The notes under the pieces were generated by a model, which was not told the origin of the DNA, did no database searches, and saw only the letters and a list, made by a program, of their open reading frames with translations. DNA of 5,462 bases from Spirochaetales bacterium (lineage in GTDB: Bacteria > Spirochaetota > Spirochaetia > Sphaerochaetales > Sphaerochaetaceae): the NCBI GenBank assembly GCA_022771185.1, contig JALFCJ010000110.1:1-5462 (forward strand). Reading direction: 5' to 3'. How positions within the stretch are numbered: the stretch's first letter is position 1; the number at the start of each line of letters is the position of its first letter. This document shows, piece by piece, positions 1-5,462 of this stretch. Made by a program: the position numbers and the translations under genes.

Positions 1-210
1 TTATATGAGATCAAGCAGATCGTAAAGCACCTGGCAAATAGCGGTATCGGAATCCTCCTTACAGACCACAACGTAAGAGATACCTTGGAAATAACAACTA
101 CAGCCCACATTATCTCAAACGGAGAGATACTTGTTTCCGGAACAAGGGACGAAGTTCTCGATAACGACACTGCACGTGAAATATACTTCGGAAGGGATTT
201 CGACGAATAA
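1..210 (+). CDS. lptB: LptB, LPS export ABC transporter ATPase (3' end only)
   Basis: This is the last 69 codons of an ABC-type ATPase, and the 5' part lies outside the window. LptB is the cytoplasmic ATPase of the LptB2FGC complex, which drives lipopolysaccharide from the inner membrane to the cell surface. The visible part starts just after where Walker B would be. It contains the H-loop segment TDHNVRDTL (switch histidine at visible residue 23). It continues with the signature tail of this family, in which an ISNGEILVSGT strand pair precedes a helix and an IYFGRDF end, matching the VYLGEDF-type end of known LptB proteins. That tail separates LptB from the related branched-chain amino acid ATPases (LivF/LivG). 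The TAA stop lies 10 bases before the rpoN start, so the two genes are probably co-transcribed. The LptB–RpoN order is widely conserved and supports the call. Confidence 0.88.
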   Translation, partial: LYEIKQIVKHLANSGIGILLTDHNVRDTLEITTTAHIISNGEILVSGTRDEVLDNDTAREIYFGRDFDE

Positions 211-220
211 TAGGTGAAAC

Positions 221-1582
221 ATGGCTCAGAATATCTCTCTATCAATGTCACAGACCCAGCGTATGGACGCCTCTCAGATGCAGGTGCTGGAAATTGTGAC
301 ACTGCCCTTAGAAGAGTTGTCCGACAAGATAAAGAAAGAAGCTGAAAAGAACCCAGTGATCAACATTAATGAAGGAGATAGATCCTATGAAGATATCTCA
401 TCCCGTTCCTACTCTTCCGCCTCTTCTGGTTACTCCGATGAAGCGAACTCTTCTGACTACTCGGACGACGGAGAGAATGATTGGTTTGAGAAGACTGTAA
501 CGGAGAAAGAGAGCCTTACTGAGCACCTCGTGAAACAGCTGGGATGTATCCCCCTCACTCCCCCTGTAAAGAAAGCTGCCGAGATTATTATCTCATCCCT
601 CGATCCCCATGGCTTTACAGGCCCCGACCCTTCCTCTCTTCTCCCTGACAACCTAAAAGAGTATGCAAAAGAAGCTGTCGACGCCATTGAAACAATGGAG
701 CCTACAGGTGTAGGAGCTAAGGATTGGAGGGGAGCCGTGATGCTCCAAATAAAAGAAATAGAGAAGAATCCTGAGGAAGTATCGCGATATAGAGATATCA
801 TTTATCATGGGCTGGATTATATAAAAGAAAATAGACTGGATGCTCTAGCAAAAGCTCTTAGGATAGGAAGAGCAGACTTGGATGGAATGCTGGAAGTAAT
901 CAAGACGCTCACTCCATACCCAGGTCTCAAGTATTCATCAGACTATACCCACTACTCTATCCCTGAGCTTTCTTTCCACAATGTGGATGGAGTAATACAC
1001 ATGAAGGTCCTTAGAGGAAACCTTCCTGCACTGGAGATAGACTCATCATATCTGGAGCTGAGAGACGAACTTAAAAAAGACAAGTCGGAGAAAGGAAAGG
1101 AAGCTGCAAAGTACCTTGGGGAGAATATATCATCAGCCCAAAACCTCGTTAAGATGCTCTCTTTCAGATACTCAAGTCTCGAGAAAATTGGGATGGTTCT
1201 TGCAGATAGGCAGAAAGACTTCTTTCTCTTCGGTCCTATGTTCCTTAAAGGCCTTACTATGACTGAGACAGCAGAGATCATGGGAGTAAATGTAAGTACA
1301 GTCTCTAAGATGGCTGCTCTTAAGTATGTAGATACTGATTGGGGTATCTATCCCTTACGTTTCTTCTTCTCGACAGAAGTAAAGAAAGATGACGGGGGAG
1401 ACCTATCCAAGAACTCGGTAAAGCTGATGATCGAGAAAATCATAAACGAGAACACAGGTAAAAAAGCCCTCTCTGACCAGAAGATTGCCGATGCTTTGGA
1501 AAAAGAAGGCATAAAGATCGCCCGTCGTACCGTTGCAAAGTATAGAGCGGAGATGGAACTAGACTCCTCTCGAGGCAGGTGA
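221..1582 (+). CDS. rpoN: RNA polymerase sigma-54 factor RpoN
   Basis: RpoN directs RNA polymerase to -24/-12 promoters and needs an AAA+ enhancer-binding activator to open them. At 453 residues it is of normal family length. Region I (about 5–46) has the SLSMSQTQRM start and the EKNPVI end typical of the activator-interacting part. Region II (about 51–92) is a low-complexity Ser/Tyr/Asp/Glu linker. The core-binding region (about 98–235) holds the LTEHLVKQL, LDPHGFTG, METMEP-like EPTGVGAKDWR and LTPYPG motifs. The DNA-binding part (about 245–453) contains a helix-turn-helix near 346–370 (MGVNVSTVSKM), then GIYPLRFFFS. The RpoN box ARRTVAKYR lies at 434–442 and is intact, so the protein should be functional. 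The ATG is preceded by AGGTG four bases upstream, and the upstream LptB stop leaves no room for a longer start. The last 24 bases overlap the convergent YibE/F gene. Confidence 0.97.
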   Translation: MAQNISLSMSQTQRMDASQMQVLEIVTLPLEELSDKIKKEAEKNPVININEGDRSYEDISSRSYSSASSGYSDEANSSDYSDDGENDWFEKTVTEKESLTEHLVKQLGCIPLTPPVKKAAEIIISSLDPHGFTGPDPSSLLPDNLKEYAKEAVDAIETMEPTGVGAKDWRGAVMLQIKEIEKNPEEVSRYRDIIYHGLDYIKENRLDALAKALRIGRADLDGMLEVIKTLTPYPGLKYSSDYTHYSIPELSFHNVDGVIHMKVLRGNLPALEIDSSYLELRDELKKDKSEKGKEAAKYLGENISSAQNLVKMLSFRYSSLEKIGMVLADRQKDFFLFGPMFLKGLTMTETAEIMGVNVSTVSKMAALKYVDTDWGIYPLRFFFSTEVKKDDGGDLSKNSVKLMIEKIINENTGKKALSDQKIADALEKEGIKIARRTVAKYRAEMELDSSRGR

Positions 1583-2734
1583 TCCTTTCTTGTAGAAAAA
1601 TATTCCTGCCATCAGTGCAGATAATGGTGCCACTAAAACTAGTCCTGTACACCCCACAACTGTCTCTGCTATTGCAGAAGCTATCTCTTTACTCACAAGA
1701 ATATTCATTATGGGCGTTGACTGTGCCATATATACCATGAATGGCACCAAGTATGAGGAAAGATAGGCGAGTAGCAGCGTAGAAGTCTGCGTCCCTATTC
1801 CCGCCCTTCCTACTCTTATCCCTGACATGAATAGATCCTTCCTTTCTACAATCGGGTTGTTGATATAGACTTCATCCATGGCAGACACCACATCCACCGC
1901 CAGATCCATCACCGCCCCGCCGGAAGACAGCATCACCACAGAAGAGAAGATTAATTTGAAATCCAAGTTTCCAAATCCTGAATACAATAAGGACTCGCTT
2001 CCACTGAGATTGAAGCCATCCAGTATTAAAAAAGAAGTGGAGGCCAAGGAAAGTAAGGCAATAAGAATATCTGAAGAAATTGCTCCCAAGATCGCAGACA
2101 AGGCCTTCTTGTTTACACCCAAAATAAGGGTGATAGTCGTTATAGTAAGGACAAGAAGAGACAAGAAGGAAAGAATCACCGGATTAAAACCCTTTAAAGA
2201 GAAAGGTATCAATACTTTCCAAATAAAGAGGAATGTAAGTGCGAAAGATAATACTATACCACCGCCCTTTGTAGAGGAAAATAGAAGGAGCACAAGGACA
2301 AACAAAGCCACTAATACAAGTTCTCTTCCTCCCCTCCAATAGTCCACAGCATTAATAAACAGCGGGTTATTATTGCCGTCCCTCTCGATCAAGACCCATG
2401 CCTTATCGCCAGGGGAAAAGAGCTTGTCGTTATCTAAGGATCCTGAAAGCATATTCACAGCATCACTTTCCAATCCTTTATGAGAGCCTGTGAGTATTCT
2501 TACTTCGAGTCTCTCTTCTCCTACTCTGAAATACCCGTTGTTGTAGAGAGTGGAATTATCTGTATCCAGAACCAAAGCTACAGCACCCTCTGCGTTATAG
2601 TAGATTGCTTTCTGAAAACCTGTGGGGATCAGCATTAAGACGACTCCCGACAAAATATAAATCAGTGGGACTATAAACCTGCCCACTGATCTACTCCCTA
2701 TTCCGGGAATCGTCTTTTTCTCTTTACTCCACAT
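1559..2734 (-). CDS. YibE/F family polytopic membrane protein
   Basis: This is a 391-residue integral membrane protein that I assign to the YibE/F family (Pfam PF07907), whose biochemical role is unknown. A KEKK-rich N-terminus leads into a first membrane segment (about 20–37). A soluble domain of about 90 residues follows (about 45–133), rich in beta strands and probably outside the membrane. It contains segments such as GDKAWVLIERDG. Six or seven more hydrophobic segments lie at about 138–153, 158–178, 184–206, 210–236, 260–280, 314–337 and 351–381. Family hallmarks are GGAVMDLAVDVVSAMDEV (272–289) and SGIRVGRAGIGTQTSTLL (304–321). The chosen ATG overlaps the phosphatase stop by 11 bases, so translation is probably coupled. 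It lacks a clear ribosome site. A GTG at 2686 with GGGAG seven bases upstream is a real alternative and would give 375 residues, still keeping the first membrane segment. Earlier ATGs run deeper into the phosphatase gene and would give a non-family leader. A transport or channel role is conceivable but not shown. Confidence 0.85.
   Translation of the reverse strand: MWSKEKKTIPGIGSRSVGRFIVPLIYILSGVVLMLIPTGFQKAIYYNAEGAVALVLDTDNSTLYNNGYFRVGEERLEVRILTGSHKGLESDAVNMLSGSLDNDKLFSPGDKAWVLIERDGNNNPLFINAVDYWRGGRELVLVALFVLVLLLFSSTKGGGIVLSFALTFLFIWKVLIPFSLKGFNPVILSFLSLLVLTITTITLILGVNKKALSAILGAISSDILIALLSLASTSFLILDGFNLSGSESLLYSGFGNLDFKLIFSSVVMLSSGGAVMDLAVDVVSAMDEVYINNPIVERKDLFMSGIRVGRAGIGTQTSTLLLAYLSSYLVPFMVYMAQSTPIMNILVSKEIASAIAETVVGCTGLVLVAPLSALMAGIFFYKKGSPASRGV
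1574..1610. other. Inverted repeat at the rpoN–YibE/F convergence
   Basis: GGCAGG (1574–1579) pairs with CCTGCC (1605–1610). Nested inside, TTTCT (1586–1590) pairs with AGAAA (1594–1598) around a three-base loop, leaving a 6-by-6 internal loop. It straddles the rpoN stop and the C-terminal codons of the YibE/F gene. Neither strand has a T-run after it, so it is not a standard terminator. It may slow converging polymerases or be a coincidence of coding sequence. Confidence 0.3.
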
Positions 2735-4190
2735 CGCAGAGGGCAAAAAGTTTCTTTGCCACCTCGGTGTTGTCATAGCTGCCAGAGAATACTTCTGATC
2801 CAACTCCATAGGCATATACAGGAACAGGAAGACCTGTATGTGAGAAGCTTGTCCAGCCGATACCAGCCTTGTTGTTGATGATGTGTGTCAATGTAACACT
2901 TACAGCATTGTATCCGCCGTAAAGTCTCGAAGACTCTTCATATCCTGTATTTGCATTGCCGCTCAAGTCATCTTCATAAGCCTTTTTCAGCTTGTTATAC
3001 TCATAATCATTGAGTGCAAGGGCGGAATCTGTTCCATTCTCTCCATACCATAGACCGAAGTTATCATTTACAATCTCCATAAGGCGGTCGAATGTATATG
3101 TTCCGTTCTGTTTCTCTGCGTTGATCATAGAATCAAAGGCTACATATGAGCACTTCTGGTTTCTGAGGATATCGAAAGCAGTATTATAACCGGTAGCTGC
3201 ATAACCAATTGTCATACCACCTGTTTCGTGGTCACCTGTTACAATGATCAGTGTCTCTGATGGGTGCTGAAGGGCAAAGTCGAAAGCGACTTTCACTGCA
3301 TCGTCCAAATCCAGTGTATCCCCGATATTTGCAAGAGCGTCGTTGGCATGTCCCGCCCAGTCTATCTTTCCACCTTCACACATAAGGAAGAATCCATTCT
3401 CGTTGTAAAGAACATCAATTCCCTTTCTCACATAATCGGCAAGAGACAATTCACCTTCTTTTCTATCGATTCTATATGTCAGTGAGCCACTGTCCTGAGG
3501 AGTGGATGTGTAGGCGTAGACTTTACCTGACTTGTTGTTGAGAGAAAGGATAGTATCTCTATCATTAGTCACAAGATAGCCGTTATCTTTCAGTACTTCG
3601 TAGATACTCTTCTCTCCTTCTTTCTCGGCTTTGTTTACAAGTCCACCTGCAAAGTAGTCGAAACCTGACTCTGCCATCTGGAGACCGATATCATAGTAGC
3701 TGTTTCTGCTTACAACATGAGCATAGTAGGCTGCAGGTGTGGCATGGTTGATTGTAACGGAGGAGACGACACCAATCTTCCAGTCTTTCTCTCTCTTCAG
3801 TTTCTCTGCAATTGTCTCTCCTTGTGTGGACTTGTCAATTCCAAGACCAATGACACCTGAGTGTGTCTTATATCCGGAAGAGAGACTTGTAGCTGTACTT
3901 GCAGAATCAGGGCAGAAGGAGGTTGCATCTTGAGTATACTGGATTCCTACTACAGGAAACTGTGTAAAAGTCAGAGGTTCGATTGCAATCAAGCCAGGAG
4001 TATTACTTCCATTATATACCTGAGCTGCATTGATCTCAGGAGAAGACATACCGTCTCCTATGAACATGAAGACATACTTCACTCCACTTTCTGTATTTGG
4101 ATCTTTTGCTTCGAAATTCTCTCTTGTCCCTTCGGCGCAAAGGGAAAAGACTGCGAGAGCCATCATCATCAATAAAACGATTTTTTTCAT
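2724..4190 (-). CDS. phoA: Secreted alkaline phosphatase, PhoA family
   Basis: This 488-residue metal-dependent phosphomonoesterase releases phosphate from organic esters outside the cytoplasm. The N-terminus (MKKIVLLMMMALAVFSLCA) is a signal peptide with cleavage probably near residues 18–20. Cys18 raises the possibility of a lipoprotein, but Leu at -1 is a poor lipobox. Every key site of the family is visible: metal-binding D46 in FIGDGMS; the catalytic serine S96 in PDSASTAT; H149 in NHATPAA with R162 following (the substrate-arginine position); E272, D277 and H281 in CEGGKIDWAGH; D320 and H321 in TGDHETGG; and H451 in SHTGLPVPVYAYG. H149 stands where E. coli PhoA has Asp153, as in animal and some marine enzymes. 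The ATG has AAGGAGA five bases upstream. The stop overlaps the start of the downstream YibE/F gene, so the two form an operon. Upstream repeats suggest phosphate control. Family assignment is very secure; the exact substrate is not known. Confidence 0.95.
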   Translation of the reverse strand: MKKIVLLMMMALAVFSLCAEGTRENFEAKDPNTESGVKYVFMFIGDGMSSPEINAAQVYNGSNTPGLIAIEPLTFTQFPVVGIQYTQDATSFCPDSASTATSLSSGYKTHSGVIGLGIDKSTQGETIAEKLKREKDWKIGVVSSVTINHATPAAYYAHVVSRNSYYDIGLQMAESGFDYFAGGLVNKAEKEGEKSIYEVLKDNGYLVTNDRDTILSLNNKSGKVYAYTSTPQDSGSLTYRIDRKEGELSLADYVRKGIDVLYNENGFFLMCEGGKIDWAGHANDALANIGDTLDLDDAVKVAFDFALQHPSETLIIVTGDHETGGMTIGYAATGYNTAFDILRNQKCSYVAFDSMINAEKQNGTYTFDRLMEIVNDNFGLWYGENGTDSALALNDYEYNKLKKAYEDDLSGNANTGYEESSRLYGGYNAVSVTLTHIINNKAGIGWTSFSHTGLPVPVYAYGVGSEVFSGSYDNTEVAKKLFALCDVE

Positions 4191-4195
4191 TTCAT

Positions 4196-4202
4196 TCTCC
4201 TT
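4196..4202 (-). promoter_or_regulatory. Ribosome binding site of the alkaline phosphatase
   Basis: On the minus strand AAGGAGA lies five bases before the ATG that ends at 4190. It is a near-perfect Shine-Dalgarno site. It fixes the start at the signal peptide MKKIVLL. Confidence 0.85.
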
Positions 4203-4230
4203 AAAGATGAACTAATCATGAAAGAGAAGT

Positions 4231-4279
4231 ATTAAAAGTAATGATGTGAATCGGTTAAGTCTTTGAAAACCAGTGTTAA
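4231..4279 (-). promoter_or_regulatory. Candidate Pho-box-like promoter of the phosphatase operon
   Basis: Read on the minus strand, the region upstream of the phosphatase has four TTAACA-like hexamers: TTAACA (4279–4274), TTTTCA (4269–4264), TTAACC (4258–4253) and TTCACA (4250–4245). Their starts are 10, 11 and 8 bases apart. A -10-like TTTAAT (4236–4231) follows, while the expected -35 position falls on the third repeat and is a poor -35 match. This is the layout expected of PhoP/PhoB-activated promoters, in which repeats of about 11 bp replace the -35 element. Transcription would start near 4224, leaving a leader of about 34 bases. The region is AT-rich, so chance resemblance is possible. 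Confidence 0.35.
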
Positions 4280-4371
4280 AAATAAAAAATATTATCCCCT
4301 TCTTTTTCTTTATATGTATTCTTTTATCTCTTACAAAAACCGTCTACAAAGGAACGACACATGATTTTCAT

Positions 4372-4400
4372 TTGTATTTTCACCCTTTAGGAAGGATAAT
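4372..4400 (+). promoter_or_regulatory. Candidate sigma-70-type promoter of hpf
   Basis: A -10-like GATAAT (4395–4400, five of six consensus bases) lies 17 bases after a weak -35-like TTGTAT (4372–4377). Transcription would begin near 4407, giving an hpf leader of about 67 bases. A promoter is needed here because the gene upstream is on the other strand. I looked for a -24/-12 sigma-54 site (GG, ten bases, GC) between 4191 and 4473 and saw none. The AT-rich context lowers confidence. Confidence 0.35.
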
Positions 4401-4419
4401 TATATTAAAGATATTGGAT

Positions 4420-4433
4420 TATCCTTCGGGATA
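4420..4433 (+). other. cUUCGg-capped hairpin in the hpf leader
   Basis: TATCC and GGATA form a perfect five-base-pair stem closed by TTCG, giving the very stable C(UUCG)G tetraloop in RNA. It lies about 40 bases before the hpf start and would sit near the 5' end of the transcript if the promoter at 4372–4400 is right. No T-run follows, so it is not an intrinsic terminator. It may protect the 5' end or be incidental. Confidence 0.4.
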
Positions 4434-4461
4434 TCGCTTAGACTGCAAAGGCCAGAGGAAA

Positions 4462-4469
4462 GAGGAGGT
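4462..4469 (+). promoter_or_regulatory. Strong ribosome binding site deciding the hpf start
   Basis: GAGGAGGT, containing a full AGGAGG, ends about five bases before the ATG at 4474. The reading frame is open further upstream to an ATG at 4273, but only the 4474 start has a ribosome site and gives a protein that begins where the HPF family begins. Confidence 0.88.
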
Positions 4470-4473
4470 AAAT

Positions 4474-4770
4474 ATGAACATCACTTTCAGAGGCATCGGC
4501 TACACACCAAACGACGAAGACAGAGCATTTCTCGACAAAAAGCTCCAGAAGATCGCTTTCGCAGAAGATTATCTTCACGATCTCGACATCGCTGTAAAGA
4601 AGGAGGCGAAGGGTATCGGTTTCCACATCGATGCTGTACTTCACTTCGTATGGAGAAAGGAAAAAGTCGTCAGCGAGGACTGCTACGAATTATATGAAGG
4701 TATAGAGAAACTTGCAGATAAGATCCAATCAGTGGCAAAAAAAGAAAAGGAGATAATGAAAGACAACTGA
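4474..4770 (+). CDS. hpf: Ribosome hibernation promoting factor, short HPF (S30AE family)
   Basis: This 98-residue protein matches the short form of HPF/YfiA. Short HPF binds the 30S subunit near the tRNA and mRNA channel and helps store ribosomes as inactive dimers when growth slows. The fold order is visible: strand 1 (MNITFRGIGY), helix 1 with TPNDEDRAFLDKKLQKI (11–27), three strands (about 33–43, 46–60 and 61–68), then the long second helix beginning at SEDCYELYEGIEKLADKI (67–84) and ending in a Lys-rich tail. The segment ED.Y..I..L.DK is the best-conserved signature of the family. There is no C-terminal dimerisation domain as in long HPF. The gene is normally found directly behind rpoN; here a reversed two-gene block separates them. 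A strong Shine-Dalgarno site fixes the start, and a terminator follows the stop, so hpf is probably transcribed alone. Confidence 0.88.
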   Translation: MNITFRGIGYTPNDEDRAFLDKKLQKIAFAEDYLHDLDIAVKKEAKGIGFHIDAVLHFVWRKEKVVSEDCYELYEGIEKLADKIQSVAKKEKEIMKDN

Positions 4771-4782
4771 TAGAGACTACAG

Positions 4783-4810
4783 AGGGCCCGAAAAAAAGGG
4801 CCCTTCTTCT
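4783..4810 (+). terminator. Intrinsic terminator of hpf
   Basis: AGGGCCC (4783–4789) pairs perfectly with GGGCCCT (4798–4804) around an eight-base A-rich loop, and is followed by the pyrimidine tract TTCTTCTTT. It begins 13 bases after the hpf stop. Read on the other strand the same stem lies just past the end of the converging gene but lacks a T-run after it, so termination should be stronger for hpf. Confidence 0.88.
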
Positions 4811-4815
4811 TTGAA

Positions 4816-5462
4816 TCAAAGACCTTTCAGATATTCCTCCACATTTAGATACTCAATTTCCCCTTCTCTTCGATTCTCTCCTCTGTATATCACACACTTT
4901 CGAATAATCCGACCAAATTGGAACTCAGTCTCCCTGCACTTCTTTTCATCCACTAAATGGCGATACTGATCAGGAAAAGCTTCAGTGCTATGCTTGATTT
5001 CATATATTTCAGAAGTAATATTCTCTGAATCAAAAACAACCATATCAAACTCACCTACTGCAAATTTAAGTTTGAACACTTCCTTATCTTTCATTGCCTT
5101 TTTCGTTTCCAGAAGAACGATTTCTTCCATCATGCGGCCCTTAATCTCATTAAGTATTCTGTCCAGGATATGTTTTCTGTCTGCAATTGAGAAACTTTGA
5201 AAGTTTTCATCTTTCATTAGCTCTTTCACAAGAGCCTCTGCCTGGGAATATCTGAGCCCAGGCTGGGAAACACAAGTCTGATATGTTTTTTCGTTGACTA
5301 TCGGAATAGTCTCTACAGGAACATCTACAGTAAGATCCAATAGATCTAGATACTCTTTAATCTCAATGCGGTGTGCGTCTTTAATTTCCACAGTCTGTTC
5401 TTCTTTATTAAGAATGTCCAAGGCCTTTCTCAAAGACTCAGTAAAGGCTTTTTTATCGATGT
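4816..5462 (-). CDS. C-terminal part of a probable AAA-type ATPase with a PD-(D/E)XK-like domain (5' end outside window)
   Basis: The frame stays open to the window edge, so the 5' part is missing. A TTG at 5433 has no reason to be the true start. About 215 residues are visible. The first third is mixed helical sequence containing a DLTVDVPVETI strand region, then QPGLRYSQAEALVKELM. A helix with GRMMEEIVLLET (codons near 5136–5101) precedes the core GEFDMVVFD, then YEIKHS. Asp (codon 5044–5046), Glu (4999–5001) and Lys (4993–4995) form the D…ExK pattern of PD-(D/E)XK domains. QYRHLVDEKKC, FGRIIRKCVIYRGEN and YLNVEEYL follow. From memory this arrangement resembles the C-terminal region of AAA-family ATPases of the DUF4143/DUF234 kind, common in spirochaetes and anaerobes and often of unknown role. 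The ATPase motifs would be off-window, so this assignment is tentative. Whether the domain cuts DNA is unknown. Confidence 0.6.
   Translation of the reverse strand, partial: IDKKAFTESLRKALDILNKEEQTVEIKDAHRIEIKEYLDLLDLTVDVPVETIPIVNEKTYQTCVSQPGLRYSQAEALVKELMKDENFQSFSIADRKHILDRILNEIKGRMMEEIVLLETKKAMKDKEVFKLKFAVGEFDMVVFDSENITSEIYEIKHSTEAFPDQYRHLVDEKKCRETEFQFGRIIRKCVIYRGENRREGEIEYLNVEEYLKGL

Noticed and set aside
457..1281. Two minus-strand frames (457–801 and 952–1281) inside rpoN.
   Set aside because: They are Ser-rich shadows of the rpoN coding sequence, which has every family motif in its own frame.
1878..2342. Open frame of 154 codons on the plus strand inside the YibE/F gene.
   Set aside because: It is the antisense of a clear membrane protein with family motifs. 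Its Lys/Arg/Thr/Pro-rich product resembles no family I know and no ribosome site precedes it.
3264..4175. Several plus-strand frames opposite the phosphatase gene.
   Set aside because: The phosphatase frame shows all catalytic residues over its full length. The plus-strand products show no motif.
4410..4435. Larger palindrome GATAT…ATATC around the hpf leader hairpin.
   Set aside because: The inner bases do not continue pairing, and it competes with the better UUCG-capped stem at 4420–4433.
4273..4473. In-frame upstream extension of hpf beginning at ATG 4273, with a hydrophobic start (IIPFFFFICILLSL) that looks like a membrane anchor.
   Set aside because: It has no ribosome site and is AT-rich intergenic sequence. 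The strong AGGAGG before 4474 and the family's N-terminus both place the start at 4474. The extension also overlaps the phosphatase promoter region.
4191..4473. Possible sigma-54 promoter for hpf, expected given rpoN nearby.
   Set aside because: I checked GG–ten bases–GC spacing at the GG pairs near 4351 and 4416. Neither has GC at the right distance.
1..5462. Search by eye for insertion sequences, CRISPR repeats, tRNA or a novel multi-gene system.
   Set aside because: No tandem spaced repeats, transposase motifs or cloverleaf-like segments were seen. Nearly all of the window is explained by known families.

Overview
The window comes from a bacterium with a Gram-negative type of envelope, since it carries the tail of lptB, the ATPase of the lipopolysaccharide transport machine. 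Base composition is moderate, with an AT-rich intergenic region. The lptB–rpoN–hpf neighbourhood, the RpoN style and the relatives of the last gene together suggest a spirochaete (Treponema/Sphaerochaeta-like). That assignment is an inference from gene style, not a proof.

Layout from left to right. The 3' end of lptB (+) is followed after 10 bases by rpoN (+), which encodes sigma-54. Next comes a two-gene block on the opposite strand: a secreted PhoA-family alkaline phosphatase and, overlapping its stop, a polytopic membrane protein of the YibE/F family. The YibE/F gene and rpoN converge and overlap by 24 bp. A 283-bp AT-rich divergent intergenic region then carries candidate promoters for the phosphatase (-) and for hpf (+). 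hpf, a short ribosome hibernation promoting factor, has a strong Shine-Dalgarno site and ends at a clear intrinsic terminator. The window closes with the 3' part of a minus-strand gene that looks like the C-terminal region of an AAA-type ATPase with a PD-(D/E)XK-like domain. It is cut by the window edge.

How the genes fit together. lptB, rpoN and hpf are a classic conserved neighbourhood. Here the phosphatase–YibE/F block sits in reverse orientation between rpoN and hpf. hpf therefore cannot simply be read through from rpoN and needs its own promoter, and any rpoN read-through would be antisense to the block. The phosphatase promoter region has TTAACA-like repeats at about 10–11 bp spacing, which resemble a Pho box. 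This suggests phosphate-starvation control of the phosphatase and its membrane partner.

I found no CRISPR array, transposase, tRNA or rRNA. I see no convincing new multi-gene system. The most unusual points are the split rpoN neighbourhood and the phosphatase–YibE/F pairing with its Pho-box-like promoter.
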